Source of the DNA: Acidobacteriota bacterium
GTDB lineage: Bacteria; Acidobacteriota; Thermoanaerobaculia; Multivoradales; SZUA-115
DNA: 64,000 bases
Assembly (NCBI GenBank): GCA_024277255.1
Contig: JAJRVQ010000080.1
Span: 30,343 to 94,342 of the forward strand
Direction: 5' to 3'
This document shows positions 17,001-25,026 of this stretch, piece by piece (the stretch's first letter is position 1; every line of letters starts with the position of its first letter). The notes below the pieces were generated by a model, which ran no database searches, was not told the origin of the DNA, and saw only the letters and a program-made list of their open reading frames with translations. The translations under genes and the position numbers were made by a program.

Positions 17001-18423
17001 GGCCTATCCGTCCGTCCTGTGGGAATTCGAAGACAAGTTCAGGAACGACCAATTCAGCGGTGTTAGCCTCGACGAGGAGCCGCAGGCGACCACTTTCATC
17101 ACGGTCAACGGCCGCTCGGAAGAGGTTGTCGGTAAGAGCGAGTTCGATCTCGCCGGCAACCTGATTGAAGCCTATCCGGACCTAGGCGAGACGTGGTCGG
17201 ATCCGGTGATCGGTCGCATTGCGATCTGCGCTGCGCCGGGTAGCAATTGTGACCCGGATGATCCCAACAACACGGTCGAAGATCGCTACGTGGCGATCTT
17301 CGGTGGCGGCTATGATCCCGGCCAACAGCACCGGCGTGGCAACTGGATCTACATGGTCGATATCGAGACCGGAGAGACCCTCTACAAGCGATCCGTCTTG
17401 GGCTCGGTTCCCGGACAACTCGCCACCCTCGACGTCAACGGCGATGGCTACCTGGACCGGATCTATGCGGGAACGACGCGAGGTTTCCTCTATCGCATCG
17501 ACCTGGAGCGCGATTTTTCCGGTGACTGGCCAGCCTTGGTCGACTTGCAGGTCGACGACATCACAGGACAGCCACGGGACGTGCGACGGGTCGACCCGGC
17601 CTTCTGGCTGCCGCGGGTCGTCTTTGATGCCAACGAGACCAACGTCCAGTCCAATGGCGGAACCTTGGTGCGCGGTCGAGCCGTCTTCCTGCGTCCCGAG
17701 ATCGCTTTCGTTCCGGAGTTCAACAGCTTTGCGGTCGTCTTCGGAACCGGATATCGCGATGAGCTGTGGAGCGAATTCAAACCGAGCGAGGGTGGGCCGC
17801 AGCGCGGAAGACTCTTCGTCTTCATCGACGACACGGAGGCTTCCGATCCGGTGCTCGACCAGAACGATCTGATTCGGATCACACCCTCTTCCGGCGCCAC
17901 CTCCACCCCCAACTTGCTGGCCAACGGTGGCGGTGGTTGGTATATGGATCTGGAGCCCAACGAGCGGCTGACCAGTGTCCCCTTCATCGTCGCCGGCGTG
18001 CTGGTGTTCAACACCTACACCCCTGCCGCCCAGTCGGTGACCACCGTCGGCGGCCTCTGTCGACGGGAAGGATCGAGCCGCATCTACGGCGTCTTCTTGC
18101 TCAACGGCAACGGTCTCCTGGCCTCCTCGGCCAACGATCCGACTCCCGACCGATTCAAACAGATCGATGATTTCGTCACCGCACCATTCACCGAACCGGG
18201 GCAAACCAAGAACCCGACCGACGATGGCACCGGCACTCCCGAGCCCACCGTCTTGACGGCGGCGCAAGCAGAAATTCTGCGCCAACTCAAGGAGTTCATG
18301 CCGCCCTACTGTCGCTTCGCGAGCTACACTATGGATGTGAAGATCTCGCGCTCCGATACGGGGGTCGAGTTCATCGCGCCCATTCCGATCTGTTTGGTTG
18401 AGAAGAACTGGCGGGAGTTCTAG
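14047..18423 (+). CDS. pilY1: PilY1-type pilus tip / adhesin protein with vWA domain
   Basis: 1458 aa, secreted. ATG 14047 sits 6 nt after AAGGAG and begins a signal peptide ending near ASA37. A von Willebrand A-like domain starts at YLFVLFDTSGSM with the MIDAS pattern D58-x-S60-x-S62 and continues to VYLLVITDGDE (about 496). Between them lies a cysteine-rich insertion (ten Cys, C69 to C129), probably disulfide-bonded outside the cell. The C-terminal half is the PilY1 beta-propeller: GDVFHSDPVLIG, LGTNEGILHGFD, and the calcium loop DVNGDGYLD near 1128-1136, equivalent to the site controlling extension and retraction in Pseudomonas PilY1. Last pilin-like gene of the operon. Confidence 0.92.
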   Translation: MRFPLLKSTLNLTRTTALAGLLAALALGLTIVTPASAVDDRDLFSAGSETPYLFVLFDTSGSMHWKPPCTDADGCSYECPLSDDLCSRICPRHTCTDPATGIVTEKPVCNVGETEGWLCETGSCPNGDCFAPLNGDDPGSKFFQAKSAIYQVIQETLDEKIPLHLGFGTFNQDRLRMQGSHWLYSLEPGQPLISLDSGRKFPNELIPQVFGRTWSCRAGPNIGFESGDPATLGQAWQEARLYRCPQLGQDGNEDSGNNFNMLYFIDPEDSQKYRVQFQNVTGEVLGEPVVHAHIHVDRCENKSCSSRDHIADRTFHYSLISEFTSWDIRALNTNNLLTPRLGFFPQWAAGDGPANNTCAGWDPNTDTGVDTTGGLNIRFPTEPTDPLGSELTVGDVIPFDWRFDHKEEVLRRLAPNRSPGGAPDAPPDFRVATYFENEASAAGANLDLVATDERPITSFGATPLAFSVNNFRSWFNSWKNKAQNPTTGDATFGCKDVYLLVITDGDETCGGNPCKATQDLYGNDPDDPIVQTYVIGFGLAGGAGNSLLCMPKYLVDDVAGSDPEGKCLDDNTGASLLNGNGVCQKPFFASDQEELINVIKNVVRDVTGKTRAFATAAVPSVQATVSDKIYLSNFVPVPDESVWDGHINAFLKPLPLLADGKPDTSDPNFLWDAGQVVADTQVPSGDKLGGSVNQRRVYYSLFPQTTESPRVRRLLESTSPTSALLTRYDLWNGMEIAFAPGNTPSEAAAELEANAAIDQLFSLKEYNNPDLGLVSYVVGDVFHSDPVLIGTPPNTLYFTLNLMDNGQACDDDANGEPLNPGYRCFTLKQENRRKVLFLGTNEGILHGFDAGLYDEATGEFDDGTGKELFGFVPRSVLPKIRESAVSNEHDFTVDGSFIVDDVFIDPAHFGTPNEVDREWRTVGVAGLRRGGSGYYALDVTAPDPVQKTTDAEGLPLWVPQPRADRLPRCWGNDNGLGQPSNCGETAYPSVLWEFEDKFRNDQFSGVSLDEEPQATTFITVNGRSEEVVGKSEFDLAGNLIEAYPDLGETWSDPVIGRIAICAAPGSNCDPDDPNNTVEDRYVAIFGGGYDPGQQHRRGNWIYMVDIETGETLYKRSVLGSVPGQLATLDVNGDGYLDRIYAGTTRGFLYRIDLERDFSGDWPALVDLQVDDITGQPRDVRRVDPAFWLPRVVFDANETNVQSNGGTLVRGRAVFLRPEIAFVPEFNSFAVVFGTGYRDELWSEFKPSEGGPQRGRLFVFIDDTEASDPVLDQNDLIRITPSSGATSTPNLLANGGGGWYMDLEPNERLTSVPFIVAGVLVFNTYTPAAQSVTTVGGLCRREGSSRIYGVFLLNGNGLLASSANDPTPDRFKQIDDFVTAPFTEPGQTKNPTDDGTGTPEPTVLTAAQAEILRQLKEFMPPYCRFASYTMDVKISRSDTGVEFIAPIPICLVEKNWREF

Positions 18424-18434
18424 GAAGGCTGAGC

Positions 18435-19154
18435 ATGAAAGCGTTCTCGACAAGCCGGTGTCGGCTCAGTTTGGCGACGATGATCTTCGTGGCGACTTGG
18501 CTGGCTTCCTCCACGGCTCCGCTACAGGCGGATTGGCTGGTCACCGTCGACGGTTCGCGAATCGCCACCCGAGGCGACTGGAAGGTCAAGGGGCGGCAGG
18601 TCGTCTTCACGGCAAGAAACGGCACTTACTCCGCCCTGCCGTTGTCCCAGGTTGACTTGGAGCTGAGCCAGCGGTTGACCGAGGCCGCCAAGGCGCCCAA
18701 GGAGGAGAAGGCCGAGCCGGCGGTCAAGAAACCGCCGGTCTTGGTGCTGACCGACAAGGACATTCCCCGCTACCGGGCGACCAACAAAGAACCGACTGCC
18801 GGAGCGGAGGCCGATCAGCCGGTCAGCGCGGCGCCGGCGACAGACCTTCGGGTGGCGAGATGGGAGATTTCCGGCGACACCTCGTCAGCCAGCGGCACGA
18901 CTTTGAGCGGCTCGCTGGTGAACCAGACTCCGGATGCGGCGGCTTCGATCCGGTTGATCGTGCGGGTCTACGACGAGGATGGCCAACAGGTTGGGCAGCG
19001 CTATGCCGAACTTGACCGAACCGCCTTGCCACCGGGCAAAGAGACGAGTTTCTCGGTGAGCTTTCCCGATGTGCTGCGAGTGGGTTCGGTGAAATTCGAG
19101 ACCCGCAGCGCTCGTTTCCGCGCCGCGGAGCCGGAAGTCGATTCTTCTAGCTAG
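18435..19154 (+). CDS. Secreted protein of unknown function in the pilus cluster
   Basis: 239 aa. GGAAGG lies 9 nt before ATG 18435. A signal peptide ends near residue 32 (LQA-DW). A short N-terminal module (WLVTVDGSRIATRGDWKVKGRQVVF) is followed by a charged linker and, from about residue 130, a beta-rich domain with LSGSLVNQT...IRLIVRVYDEDGQQVG. The latter resembles FxLYD-type immunoglobulin-like domains that describe secreted or periplasmic proteins. It starts 11 nt after pilY1, so is probably the last gene of the operon; its stop overlaps that of the convergent regulator gene. Function not recognised; a periplasmic or surface accessory of pili is an inference. Confidence 0.65.
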   Translation: MKAFSTSRCRLSLATMIFVATWLASSTAPLQADWLVTVDGSRIATRGDWKVKGRQVVFTARNGTYSALPLSQVDLELSQRLTEAAKAPKEEKAEPAVKKPPVLVLTDKDIPRYRATNKEPTAGAEADQPVSAAPATDLRVARWEISGDTSSASGTTLSGSLVNQTPDAAASIRLIVRVYDEDGQQVGQRYAELDRTALPPGKETSFSVSFPDVLRVGSVKFETRSARFRAAEPEVDSSS

Positions 19155-20509
19155 TGTCCCGAGCGGTACTTGGGAACACCTTCCAGGTCGTGTTGTTTGA
19201 TCCGGCGCTGGAGGGTGCGGTAGCTCCAGCCGAGCCGCTCGGCGGTTCGGCGTTTGTCGCCGTCGCAGTCGATCAGGGTTCGGCGAAGGAGTTCGCGATC
19301 GTCGCCTTGGGGCGAGGGTTCGGTCGCGCCGTCGCTCAGCGGGCGGATCAGCTGTCGCAGATCCTCTTGGGTGATTAGGGGGCGGTCGGTGAGGATTACC
19401 GCTCGCTCCAAGACATTGGCCAGCTGCCGTACGTTGCCCGGCCAGCTTTGCTCGGCCAGGAGTGAGAGGGCCGAGGGGTCCAGCCGGGGAGCCGGTCTCC
19501 CTTTCTTCTCCAAGTGATGCTGCTTGACCAGCCGCGCCAGGAGATGGTGGCAAAGATCAGGGAGATCCTCGCTGCGTTCGCGCAACGGCGGCAGCTCGAT
19601 CGGAAAGACGTCGAGGCGATAGAACAGGTCGCGGCGGAAGGTGCCCGCTTCGACCTCGGCCGCAAGATCGCGGTTCGAGGCCGCGACCAACCGCACATCG
19701 ACGTTGAGCGTAGAGCCGCCGCCGACCCGTTCGAAAGCCCGCTCCTCGATGACGCGCAATACCTTGGCCTGTACCGCGAGGCTCAGTTCGCCGATCTCGT
19801 CCAAGAAGAGAGTGCCGTGGTCAGCGACTTCGAAGCGGCCAGCCTGTCGCCGGTCGGCACCGGTAAAGGCACCTTTGACATGACCGAAAAGCTCGTTCTC
19901 GACCAGCGCTTCGGGGATCGCCGCACAGTTGAGTGCCACGAAAGGCCCCTCGCGGCGTGGCGAAAGAGCATGCAGGGCACGGGCGAAGAGTTCCTTGCCG
20001 GTGCCACTCTCACCGGTCAACAGCACGGTGCTCTGCATCGGTGCCACTCGCGAGAGCAGATGAAGCGCGGCGCGCAATCGCGGGTGCGAGCCGACGATGG
20101 GTGGTGCCCCGGGCACTTCGAAGAGGCTGCCCTTCTTCGCCTCCGGCTGGAGAACGGAGTGAACCAGCTCGTAGAGTTGGTCGATCTCCACAGGCTTTTC
20201 GAGGAAGTCCAAAGCCCCTCGCTTCATCGCTTCAACAGCCACTTCGACGGTGCCGTAGGCGGTCATCACCACGACCGGGAGGGGGGGGCGGCGACGCCGG
20301 CATGCGGAGACGACTTCGAGGCCGGAGACCTCGGGCAACTTGAGGTCGGTGAGGACCAGGTCAAAGGGTCGAGATTCCACCTTTCCGATGGCGGAGAGAC
20401 CGTCACCGCAACTCTCGACGGCAAAACCTTCGCTGGATAGCGCTCTCTCCAGCATCTTGCGTAGAGAGGCCCGATCTTCGACGATTAAGATTCGCGCCGG
20501 CTGGTTCAC
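19151..20509 (-). CDS. NtrC/PilR-family sigma-54-dependent response regulator
   Basis: 452 aa, GTG start 20509 with GGAG about 10 nt upstream. Receiver: acidic D12, phospho-acceptor D55 (VLTDLKLP), T83, K105. AAA+ domain: Walker A GESGTGKE (165-172), the sigma-54-contacting loop GAFTGA (213-218), Walker B LFLDE (233-237), and RRDLFYRLDVFP. C-terminal Fis-type HTH (RRTAERLGWSYRTLQRRI) for DNA binding. This is a complete bacterial enhancer-binding protein. With three good sigma-54 promoters on pilin genes nearby and a PilS-like kinase at 8748, it most likely controls piliation; direct binding to the 15-bp palindrome is the simplest hypothesis. The frame can be extended to 20767 but loses protein-like character. 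Confidence 0.92.
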   Translation of the reverse strand: MNQPARILIVEDRASLRKMLERALSSEGFAVESCGDGLSAIGKVESRPFDLVLTDLKLPEVSGLEVVSACRRRRPPLPVVVMTAYGTVEVAVEAMKRGALDFLEKPVEIDQLYELVHSVLQPEAKKGSLFEVPGAPPIVGSHPRLRAALHLLSRVAPMQSTVLLTGESGTGKELFARALHALSPRREGPFVALNCAAIPEALVENELFGHVKGAFTGADRRQAGRFEVADHGTLFLDEIGELSLAVQAKVLRVIEERAFERVGGGSTLNVDVRLVAASNRDLAAEVEAGTFRRDLFYRLDVFPIELPPLRERSEDLPDLCHHLLARLVKQHHLEKKGRPAPRLDPSALSLLAEQSWPGNVRQLANVLERAVILTDRPLITQEDLRQLIRPLSDGATEPSPQGDDRELLRRTLIDCDGDKRRTAERLGWSYRTLQRRIKQHDLEGVPKYRSGH

Positions 20510-20540
20510 GGTGGCGAACTCCGGCCAACGACGGCGGGGA

Positions 20541-20571
20541 TTGGATGGTCCGTGTCGATGACTCGTATAAT
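20541..20571 (+). promoter_or_regulatory. Possible sigma-70 promoter
   Basis: A perfect TATAAT (20566-20571) with TTGGAT 19 bp upstream, in the gap between the regulator gene and the gene at 20750. Spacing is long, so uncertain. Confidence 0.35.
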
Positions 20572-20749
20572 CCTCTGTAGAGTCGGCGACTCGGTGGCAA
20601 GTCGGGCCGGCGAGATCCAAGGTAACAGCCGGAAGGAAACAGCTCCTGACGACAGCTCTGATTCTAGTCTGCTTCGATTTGCGCGAGGTGACCAGGGGGC
20701 TGACGCAGTTCATCGCTCCAGTCCACGGAGGCGAAGCAGAGTTCTCCAG

Positions 20750-21313
20750 ATGATTCAACTCACCCAAGTCGATGAGATCGACCGTCTCGACAAGAGTCTA
20801 CGACTACTTCGGGTCGAGTATGAGAAGTTCTTCAACGGTGCGCTGGAGATCCCTCCCGCGCAAGAGCATTCCAAGCTCGCCAAGGAAATCCGGCAGCTGC
20901 GCACCAGCCGGCGAATGACATCCGTCGAGCGGTTCCGTTTCATCCAGCTAGAGGCCCGCTACAACAGCTACAGCGAGCTATTCAATCGCCGGCTGCGCAA
21001 GTGGGAAGAGGTGGGCCATAGCAGCGCATCCACCGTTGGATCTTCGCCGCCTCTCGACATGCGAAAAGGAGTCGTCGTCCGCGACCGGCTGTCCGCGTCG
21101 GTGGTCGAGGCTCTCTACACCGAGCTTACGAACAGCGCGCAGAAGCCACGATTCGATCTAGAGAGTTTCCGCTCCTACCTGAGCCATCAGGCCGGTCAGA
21201 TTCGCCGCAAGACCGGCTGCGACGCAGTGCGATTCCGCGTCGTCGAAGTAGGCGGACAAGCCAAACTGAAAGCAAAACCGATCCGGGAAGAGCAGACAGA
21301 ACCGCCCGGTTGA
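20750..21313 (+). CDS. Conserved protein of unknown function (MXAN_5187-like C-terminal domain, tentative)
   Basis: 187 aa. Residues 1-85 are helical and charged (DEIDRLDKSLRLLRVEYEKF, then RRMTSVERFRFIQLEARYNSY), a pattern I associate with the C-terminal domain of myxobacterial MXAN_5187-like proteins; that assignment is from memory. Residues 115-180 form a second conserved block (FDLESFRSYLSHQAGQIRRKTGC...VRFRVVE). No signal peptide or membrane helix, so cytoplasmic. ATG 20750 was chosen because upstream sequence is unlike protein. It is divergent from the regulator gene and 28 nt upstream of a secreted TPR protein. Function unknown. Confidence 0.6.
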   Translation: MIQLTQVDEIDRLDKSLRLLRVEYEKFFNGALEIPPAQEHSKLAKEIRQLRTSRRMTSVERFRFIQLEARYNSYSELFNRRLRKWEEVGHSSASTVGSSPPLDMRKGVVVRDRLSASVVEALYTELTNSAQKPRFDLESFRSYLSHQAGQIRRKTGCDAVRFRVVEVGGQAKLKAKPIREEQTEPPG

Positions 21314-21341
21314 CAGTTCTAGAAACACTAGGGAGAAACCC

Positions 21342-22457
21342 GTGCAGAAATCAACCGTTCTGATCTGCTTGGCGATCGCGTTGACCGTCGCCGCCGTTTC
21401 CGCGGCGGTGGGCGCCGCAACGTCGTCCAATCTGAAAGAGGCGCTACTGGCGCAGATCGAGTTGGCCGAGAAGCAGCCGGACGACGCTTCGGTGCTCAAT
21501 GACCTGGGAAACTTGCTGACCTTGGCCGGTGACCTCGAGCGAGCGGAGGAGGTCTATCGTCGGGCGGTGGAGCTGGCTCCAGAGGGAGTGACTCCGCGGT
21601 TCAACTTGGCGTTGTTGCTGCAGCAACGCAAGAACATCGACGCCGCGGTGGAGCAGTTGCGCCGCGTGGTCGACCTCGATCCCGAGCATGCTTGGGCGCA
21701 CTATCAGCTGGGAGCCATCCAAGAGGCGCGGGGGATGGAGAAGCAGGCCGTACGCTCCTACGCACGGGCCTTTGCCATCGACCCCAACCTGTCGTTTCCG
21801 GAGATCAACCCGCACATCATCGAGAACAAGCTCGTGGTGCCGGCTCTCCTCGAAGCCTATCGAGAACAGGATGATCCCGGCGCTCCCAACAGCTACGACG
21901 ATGCGCAGCGCATCGCCTCGCTGCTGGCGCCGGTACCCACCTTCAGCCGCTCGTGGCAGCCACCGGCCGAGGAGGCCGGCGATGTCGCAGTGACCGAGAA
22001 GCAGGCCGATGCGGAGTCCGGTGAAGTTGGCGCCTCGGCACAGTTTGACGGGTCGGGAGATGGGGCGGGAGAAGAGATGATCGAAGAGGAGCCGGAGGGG
22101 GCGCGCCAGGTTCGTGTTCTCACCGAGCAAGATTTGGAGCCAGGGCGGGTCAACCAGGCGTCAGCCCCGGGCCGTTCACCACGACGTGGCCAAGTCGGAG
22201 GCAACCGGCAGACGGCCAGCGATCTGGAAGCAGCCCGTCTGCGCACCTGGAGCCGGTCGCGCAACTCGGTACGGCCGCCAGCGCGTCCGCCGGCGGGAGG
22301 CGTTCCGCAGGCGAGTCCGCAGCCCCGAGGCAGTTCGGCCGACCGGCAGGGTCGCGGAACGTCGATTCGTTCCCGCTTCCGCCCCGGCTTGCGCAGTACG
22401 GGCAGCCTGGACACCGAGTTACTACCCGAGAGACCCACCAAGCCGGCGTTCGGCTAG
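21342..22457 (+). CDS. Secreted tetratricopeptide-repeat protein
   Basis: 371 aa, GTG start 21342 with GGGAG 6 nt upstream. Signal peptide or anchor to about residue 25 (AVSAAVGAA). TPR units at about 45-150: LNDLGNLLTLAGDLERAEEVYRRAVELAP, then two more with AHYQLGAIQEARG. From about 190 to the end it is disordered and rich in E, P, R and G. A periplasmic scaffold role, as for PilF-like TPR proteins that assist secretin assembly, is possible from context but not shown. Convergent with ychF, separated by 12 bp. Confidence 0.75.
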   Translation: MQKSTVLICLAIALTVAAVSAAVGAATSSNLKEALLAQIELAEKQPDDASVLNDLGNLLTLAGDLERAEEVYRRAVELAPEGVTPRFNLALLLQQRKNIDAAVEQLRRVVDLDPEHAWAHYQLGAIQEARGMEKQAVRSYARAFAIDPNLSFPEINPHIIENKLVVPALLEAYREQDDPGAPNSYDDAQRIASLLAPVPTFSRSWQPPAEEAGDVAVTEKQADAESGEVGASAQFDGSGDGAGEEMIEEEPEGARQVRVLTEQDLEPGRVNQASAPGRSPRRGQVGGNRQTASDLEAARLRTWSRSRNSVRPPARPPAGGVPQASPQPRGSSADRQGRGTSIRSRFRPGLRSTGSLDTELLPERPTKPAFG

Positions 22458-22469
22458 ACGTTGAATCAG

Positions 22470-23537
22470 CTAGACGTTGAAACGGATGTGCATCACTTCG
22501 CCGTCGTGCACGGTGTATTCCTTGCCTTCCAGCCTTAGTAGACCCTTGTCGCGGCAGGCGGCCATGGTCTTGTGTTCGAGGAGTTCTTTCCAGCCGACCA
22601 CTTCGGCGCGGATGAATCCGCGCTCGAGATCGGAGTGGATGGTGCCGGCCGCCTTGCGGGCAATGGTGCCGCGGCGGATGGTCCAGGCGCGCACTTCATC
22701 CTCGCCGACGGTGAAGAAGGAGATCAGGCCAAGCAGGGAGTAGCTGGCCTGCAGCACGCGATCGAGACTCGGCTGTTCGAGGCCGAGATCGGCGAGGAAC
22801 TCGCGCTGCTCTTCGCTGGCGAGACGCGAGATCTCTTCCTCGATCGGGGCGCTGACCACCAGCACTTCGACGCCGCGGGCGGTCTCGATGGCTGCCGTGG
22901 CCGTCTCGTCGGTCAGCCGATCCTCATCGACGTTGATGATCACCAATAGCGGCTTGGCCGACAGCAGTTGGAAGCCGCGTAGGCGGCGGGCTTCGTCGTC
23001 GGCCAGCTCGACTTCGCGCAGCGGCGTCTCGGCTTCGAGCGCGGGGAGGATGCGCTCGGCGAGCAGCGCCATCTCGCGCTTCTCTTCCTCTTCGAGGCCT
23101 CGCTTCTTGGACGACTCGAGTCGCTCCAGCCGCCGCTCGACGAGGTCATAGTCGGCGAGGATCAGTTCGAGATCGACCGTTTCGACATCGCGCGCCGGAT
23201 CGACGGAGCCTTCCGAATGGAGGATCTCGGGATCGTCGAAGGCGCGAACGACGTGCACCAGGGCATCGACGTTCTTGAGTTCCGCGAGGTCGAGACTCTC
23301 GCGCCCTTCCCCTTTGCGGATTCCTGGGATGTCCAGGTACTGCACCGTTGCCGGCACGTACCGCTTTGGGTCGAACAGGTCGCGCAACTGCTCGAGCCGG
23401 GGATCCGGTACGCTGGCCACACCGATATTGGTACCGCGCGAGGCGGCGAACTTGCCGGTTTCCTGGTGCGATGCGGTAAGGGTGTTGAACAGTGTCGTTT
23501 TGCCGACCTTGGGCAGACCGAGGATTCCGAGTTGCAT
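22470..23537 (-). CDS. ychF: Redox-regulated ATPase / translation-associated P-loop protein YchF
   Basis: 355 aa, the usual length. Obg/YchF-family P-loop at the N-terminus (GLPKVGKTTLFNTL), switch II VQYLDIPGIRKGEG, and the TGS domain with the typical ending GEVMHIRFNV. YchF binds ATP in preference to GTP and associates with ribosomes and stress responses. ATG 23537 with GGAG about 10 nt upstream. Preceded on the same strand by the tldD-tldE pair, 124 bp away. Confidence 0.96.
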   Translation of the reverse strand: MQLGILGLPKVGKTTLFNTLTASHQETGKFAASRGTNIGVASVPDPRLEQLRDLFDPKRYVPATVQYLDIPGIRKGEGRESLDLAELKNVDALVHVVRAFDDPEILHSEGSVDPARDVETVDLELILADYDLVERRLERLESSKKRGLEEEEKREMALLAERILPALEAETPLREVELADDEARRLRGFQLLSAKPLLVIINVDEDRLTDETATAAIETARGVEVLVVSAPIEEEISRLASEEQREFLADLGLEQPSLDRVLQASYSLLGLISFFTVGEDEVRAWTIRRGTIARKAAGTIHSDLERGFIRAEVVGWKELLEHKTMAACRDKGLLRLEGKEYTVHDGEVMHIRFNV

Positions 23538-23661
23538 TGCGAAGGTACTCCGTTGAGGAAAGGCCGCCAGGCGATGGTGGCACGGGTCAGCGGCGTCAGA
23601 GTAGCTTTTCCGCGAGTCGTGGGCAAGCAGCGGCAGAATACGGAAGGGGCTTCGCCGGAGG

Positions 23662-25026
23662 CTACTCTGCGGCGCTGAGGGTCAGTCCGTCGATGAGTAA
23701 AGTGGGGCTGCCGATCATGCCGTCCAGCGGCAGGAAGGTCAGGTCGCGACCCACTGCCTGAATGCCGTGCAGCAAGTCGCTGATCGAGCCGTGGAGCCAT
23801 GCCCCGGCGATCGGCCGGGTGGCCCGCCCGCGTTCGACGCGGAAGCCCCGAACCGAGAGCGCGAAACGATCCTCCGCGAGGTCGAAGCGGCCCGGGTCGC
23901 CGACATCGATCAGGTAGTAACCGCGCTCGATCCCGCCGACCATCTCGGCGACGGCGAGGTCGCGGCGTGGCTCGACGTAGAGGTGGGTCGGTCCACCGAG
24001 CGGCAGATCGCGCCAGCTGGCGCGGCGAGCACAGCCCACCGCCGCCGGCGAGGCGAGGCTAGATCCTCTGTGGCTGGATTCAGTGTGGCTGGATTCAGTA
24101 TGGCTGACTAGAGGCTGCACAAACCGTCCGTGCTCCACCAGGATCACCCGCCCCGTTGGCATTCCCTCGCCATCGACCGGCGCTTCGAAGGTGCCGCCGG
24201 CCAGCCGTCCGTCGTCGATCACACTCAGGGCGGACGACGCCAGTTGAGCGTGCTTGCCGGTCAGAGTTCCGGCCCGTTCAGCCGCCCCGGCGCCGCAGAG
24301 CAAGGGTCACAAGCCGGCCACGACTCGGGTGGCCACTTCCGGAGCGAGGAGCACCTGGCCCTCTTCCCGCTGTGGCGGCGTGCCGGTCGCGGCGACGGTG
24401 AGCCGTGCCGCCAGCCGCCGAGCCAGAGCGCGGGGGTTGAGCGATCGTGCCTCGCGTTCGGCACCGAAGAAAGTCGCGGTCGCGCTGCCCGGCTTGCCCG
24501 CCCCCGCCGGTCCATGCCAGATGGCTTCGAGGCGCAGCGCCGCCACCCGCGAGCGCCAGGCGGCCCGCACGCCGAGGCTGCTGGCCAGGTGACTCTCGCT
24601 GGCGCCGTCCTCCAGCCGTGCGTGGGTCAGGCGGGCGCCGGCCAGCTCGCTTTCGAGATCGCGGCGGATCGAGCGCAACAGCTCCAGCCCTTCGCGCTCG
24701 CCGAGCAGCGGCGCGGCGAAATCTGAGGGCTCCAGCCAGCCGCTGTTGTCGGCGACCGGTTTGGGTAGGTGCAAACCACGCCCGTCCGGCTCGGGAAAGG
24801 GAAAATCGAGGCGCGGCTTGCCGCTGGCGGCGGCGAAGAAGGAGGCGCGCTCTCCACCGGCACGCACCGCCCAGCCCACCTCTTCGTGGAAGCTGACCTC
24901 CTCGCCGTCTTGACGAATCTCGATGCGGCGCGAGCGACCGGATTTGGTGTAGATCTCCGCTTGCTCGAACTTCTGGCGGGCGAGTTCGTCGAGCAGCTCG
25001 TCGAGGATTGCCGGTGCGCGGCTCAT
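23662..25026 (-). pseudogene. TldE/PmbA-like protein interrupted by an in-frame TGA
   Basis: ATG 25026 overlaps the tldD stop (ATGA). The frame reads 239 codons of TldE/PmbA N-terminal sequence, meets TGA at 24309-24307, then continues in the same frame for 214 codons of clear TldE C-terminal sequence (GTLTGKHAQLASSALSVIDDG, GGPTHLYVE) to the stop at 23662. Homology-like sequence resumes immediately, so this is a point nonsense mutation, a sequencing error or readthrough, not a frameshift. TldE has no metal site; it partners TldD in a heteromeric protease acting on unfolded or modified peptides. An unusual SHTESSHTESS insertion comes from a 15-bp duplication near 24070-24105. A downstream TTG restart at 24303 is conceivable. 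Confidence 0.8.
24068..24105 (-). repeat. 15-bp tandem duplication inside tldE
   Basis: GTGGCTGGATTCAGT occurs twice in tandem on the plus strand, followed by a partial copy. It encodes repeated SHTES in the TldE frame, in a loop between the two conserved halves. Confidence 0.75.

Noticed and set aside
17182..18453. 423-codon minus-strand open frame
   Set aside because: Antisense to the PilY1 beta-propeller; composition reflects the real codons on the plus strand.
19514..20440. 308-codon plus-strand open frame
   Set aside because: Antisense to the sigma-54 regulator, which has all expected motifs.
24307..24309. TGA in tldE as a selenocysteine codon
   Set aside because: TldE has no catalytic residue there, no clear SECIS-like hairpin follows, and no selenium genes are in the window.
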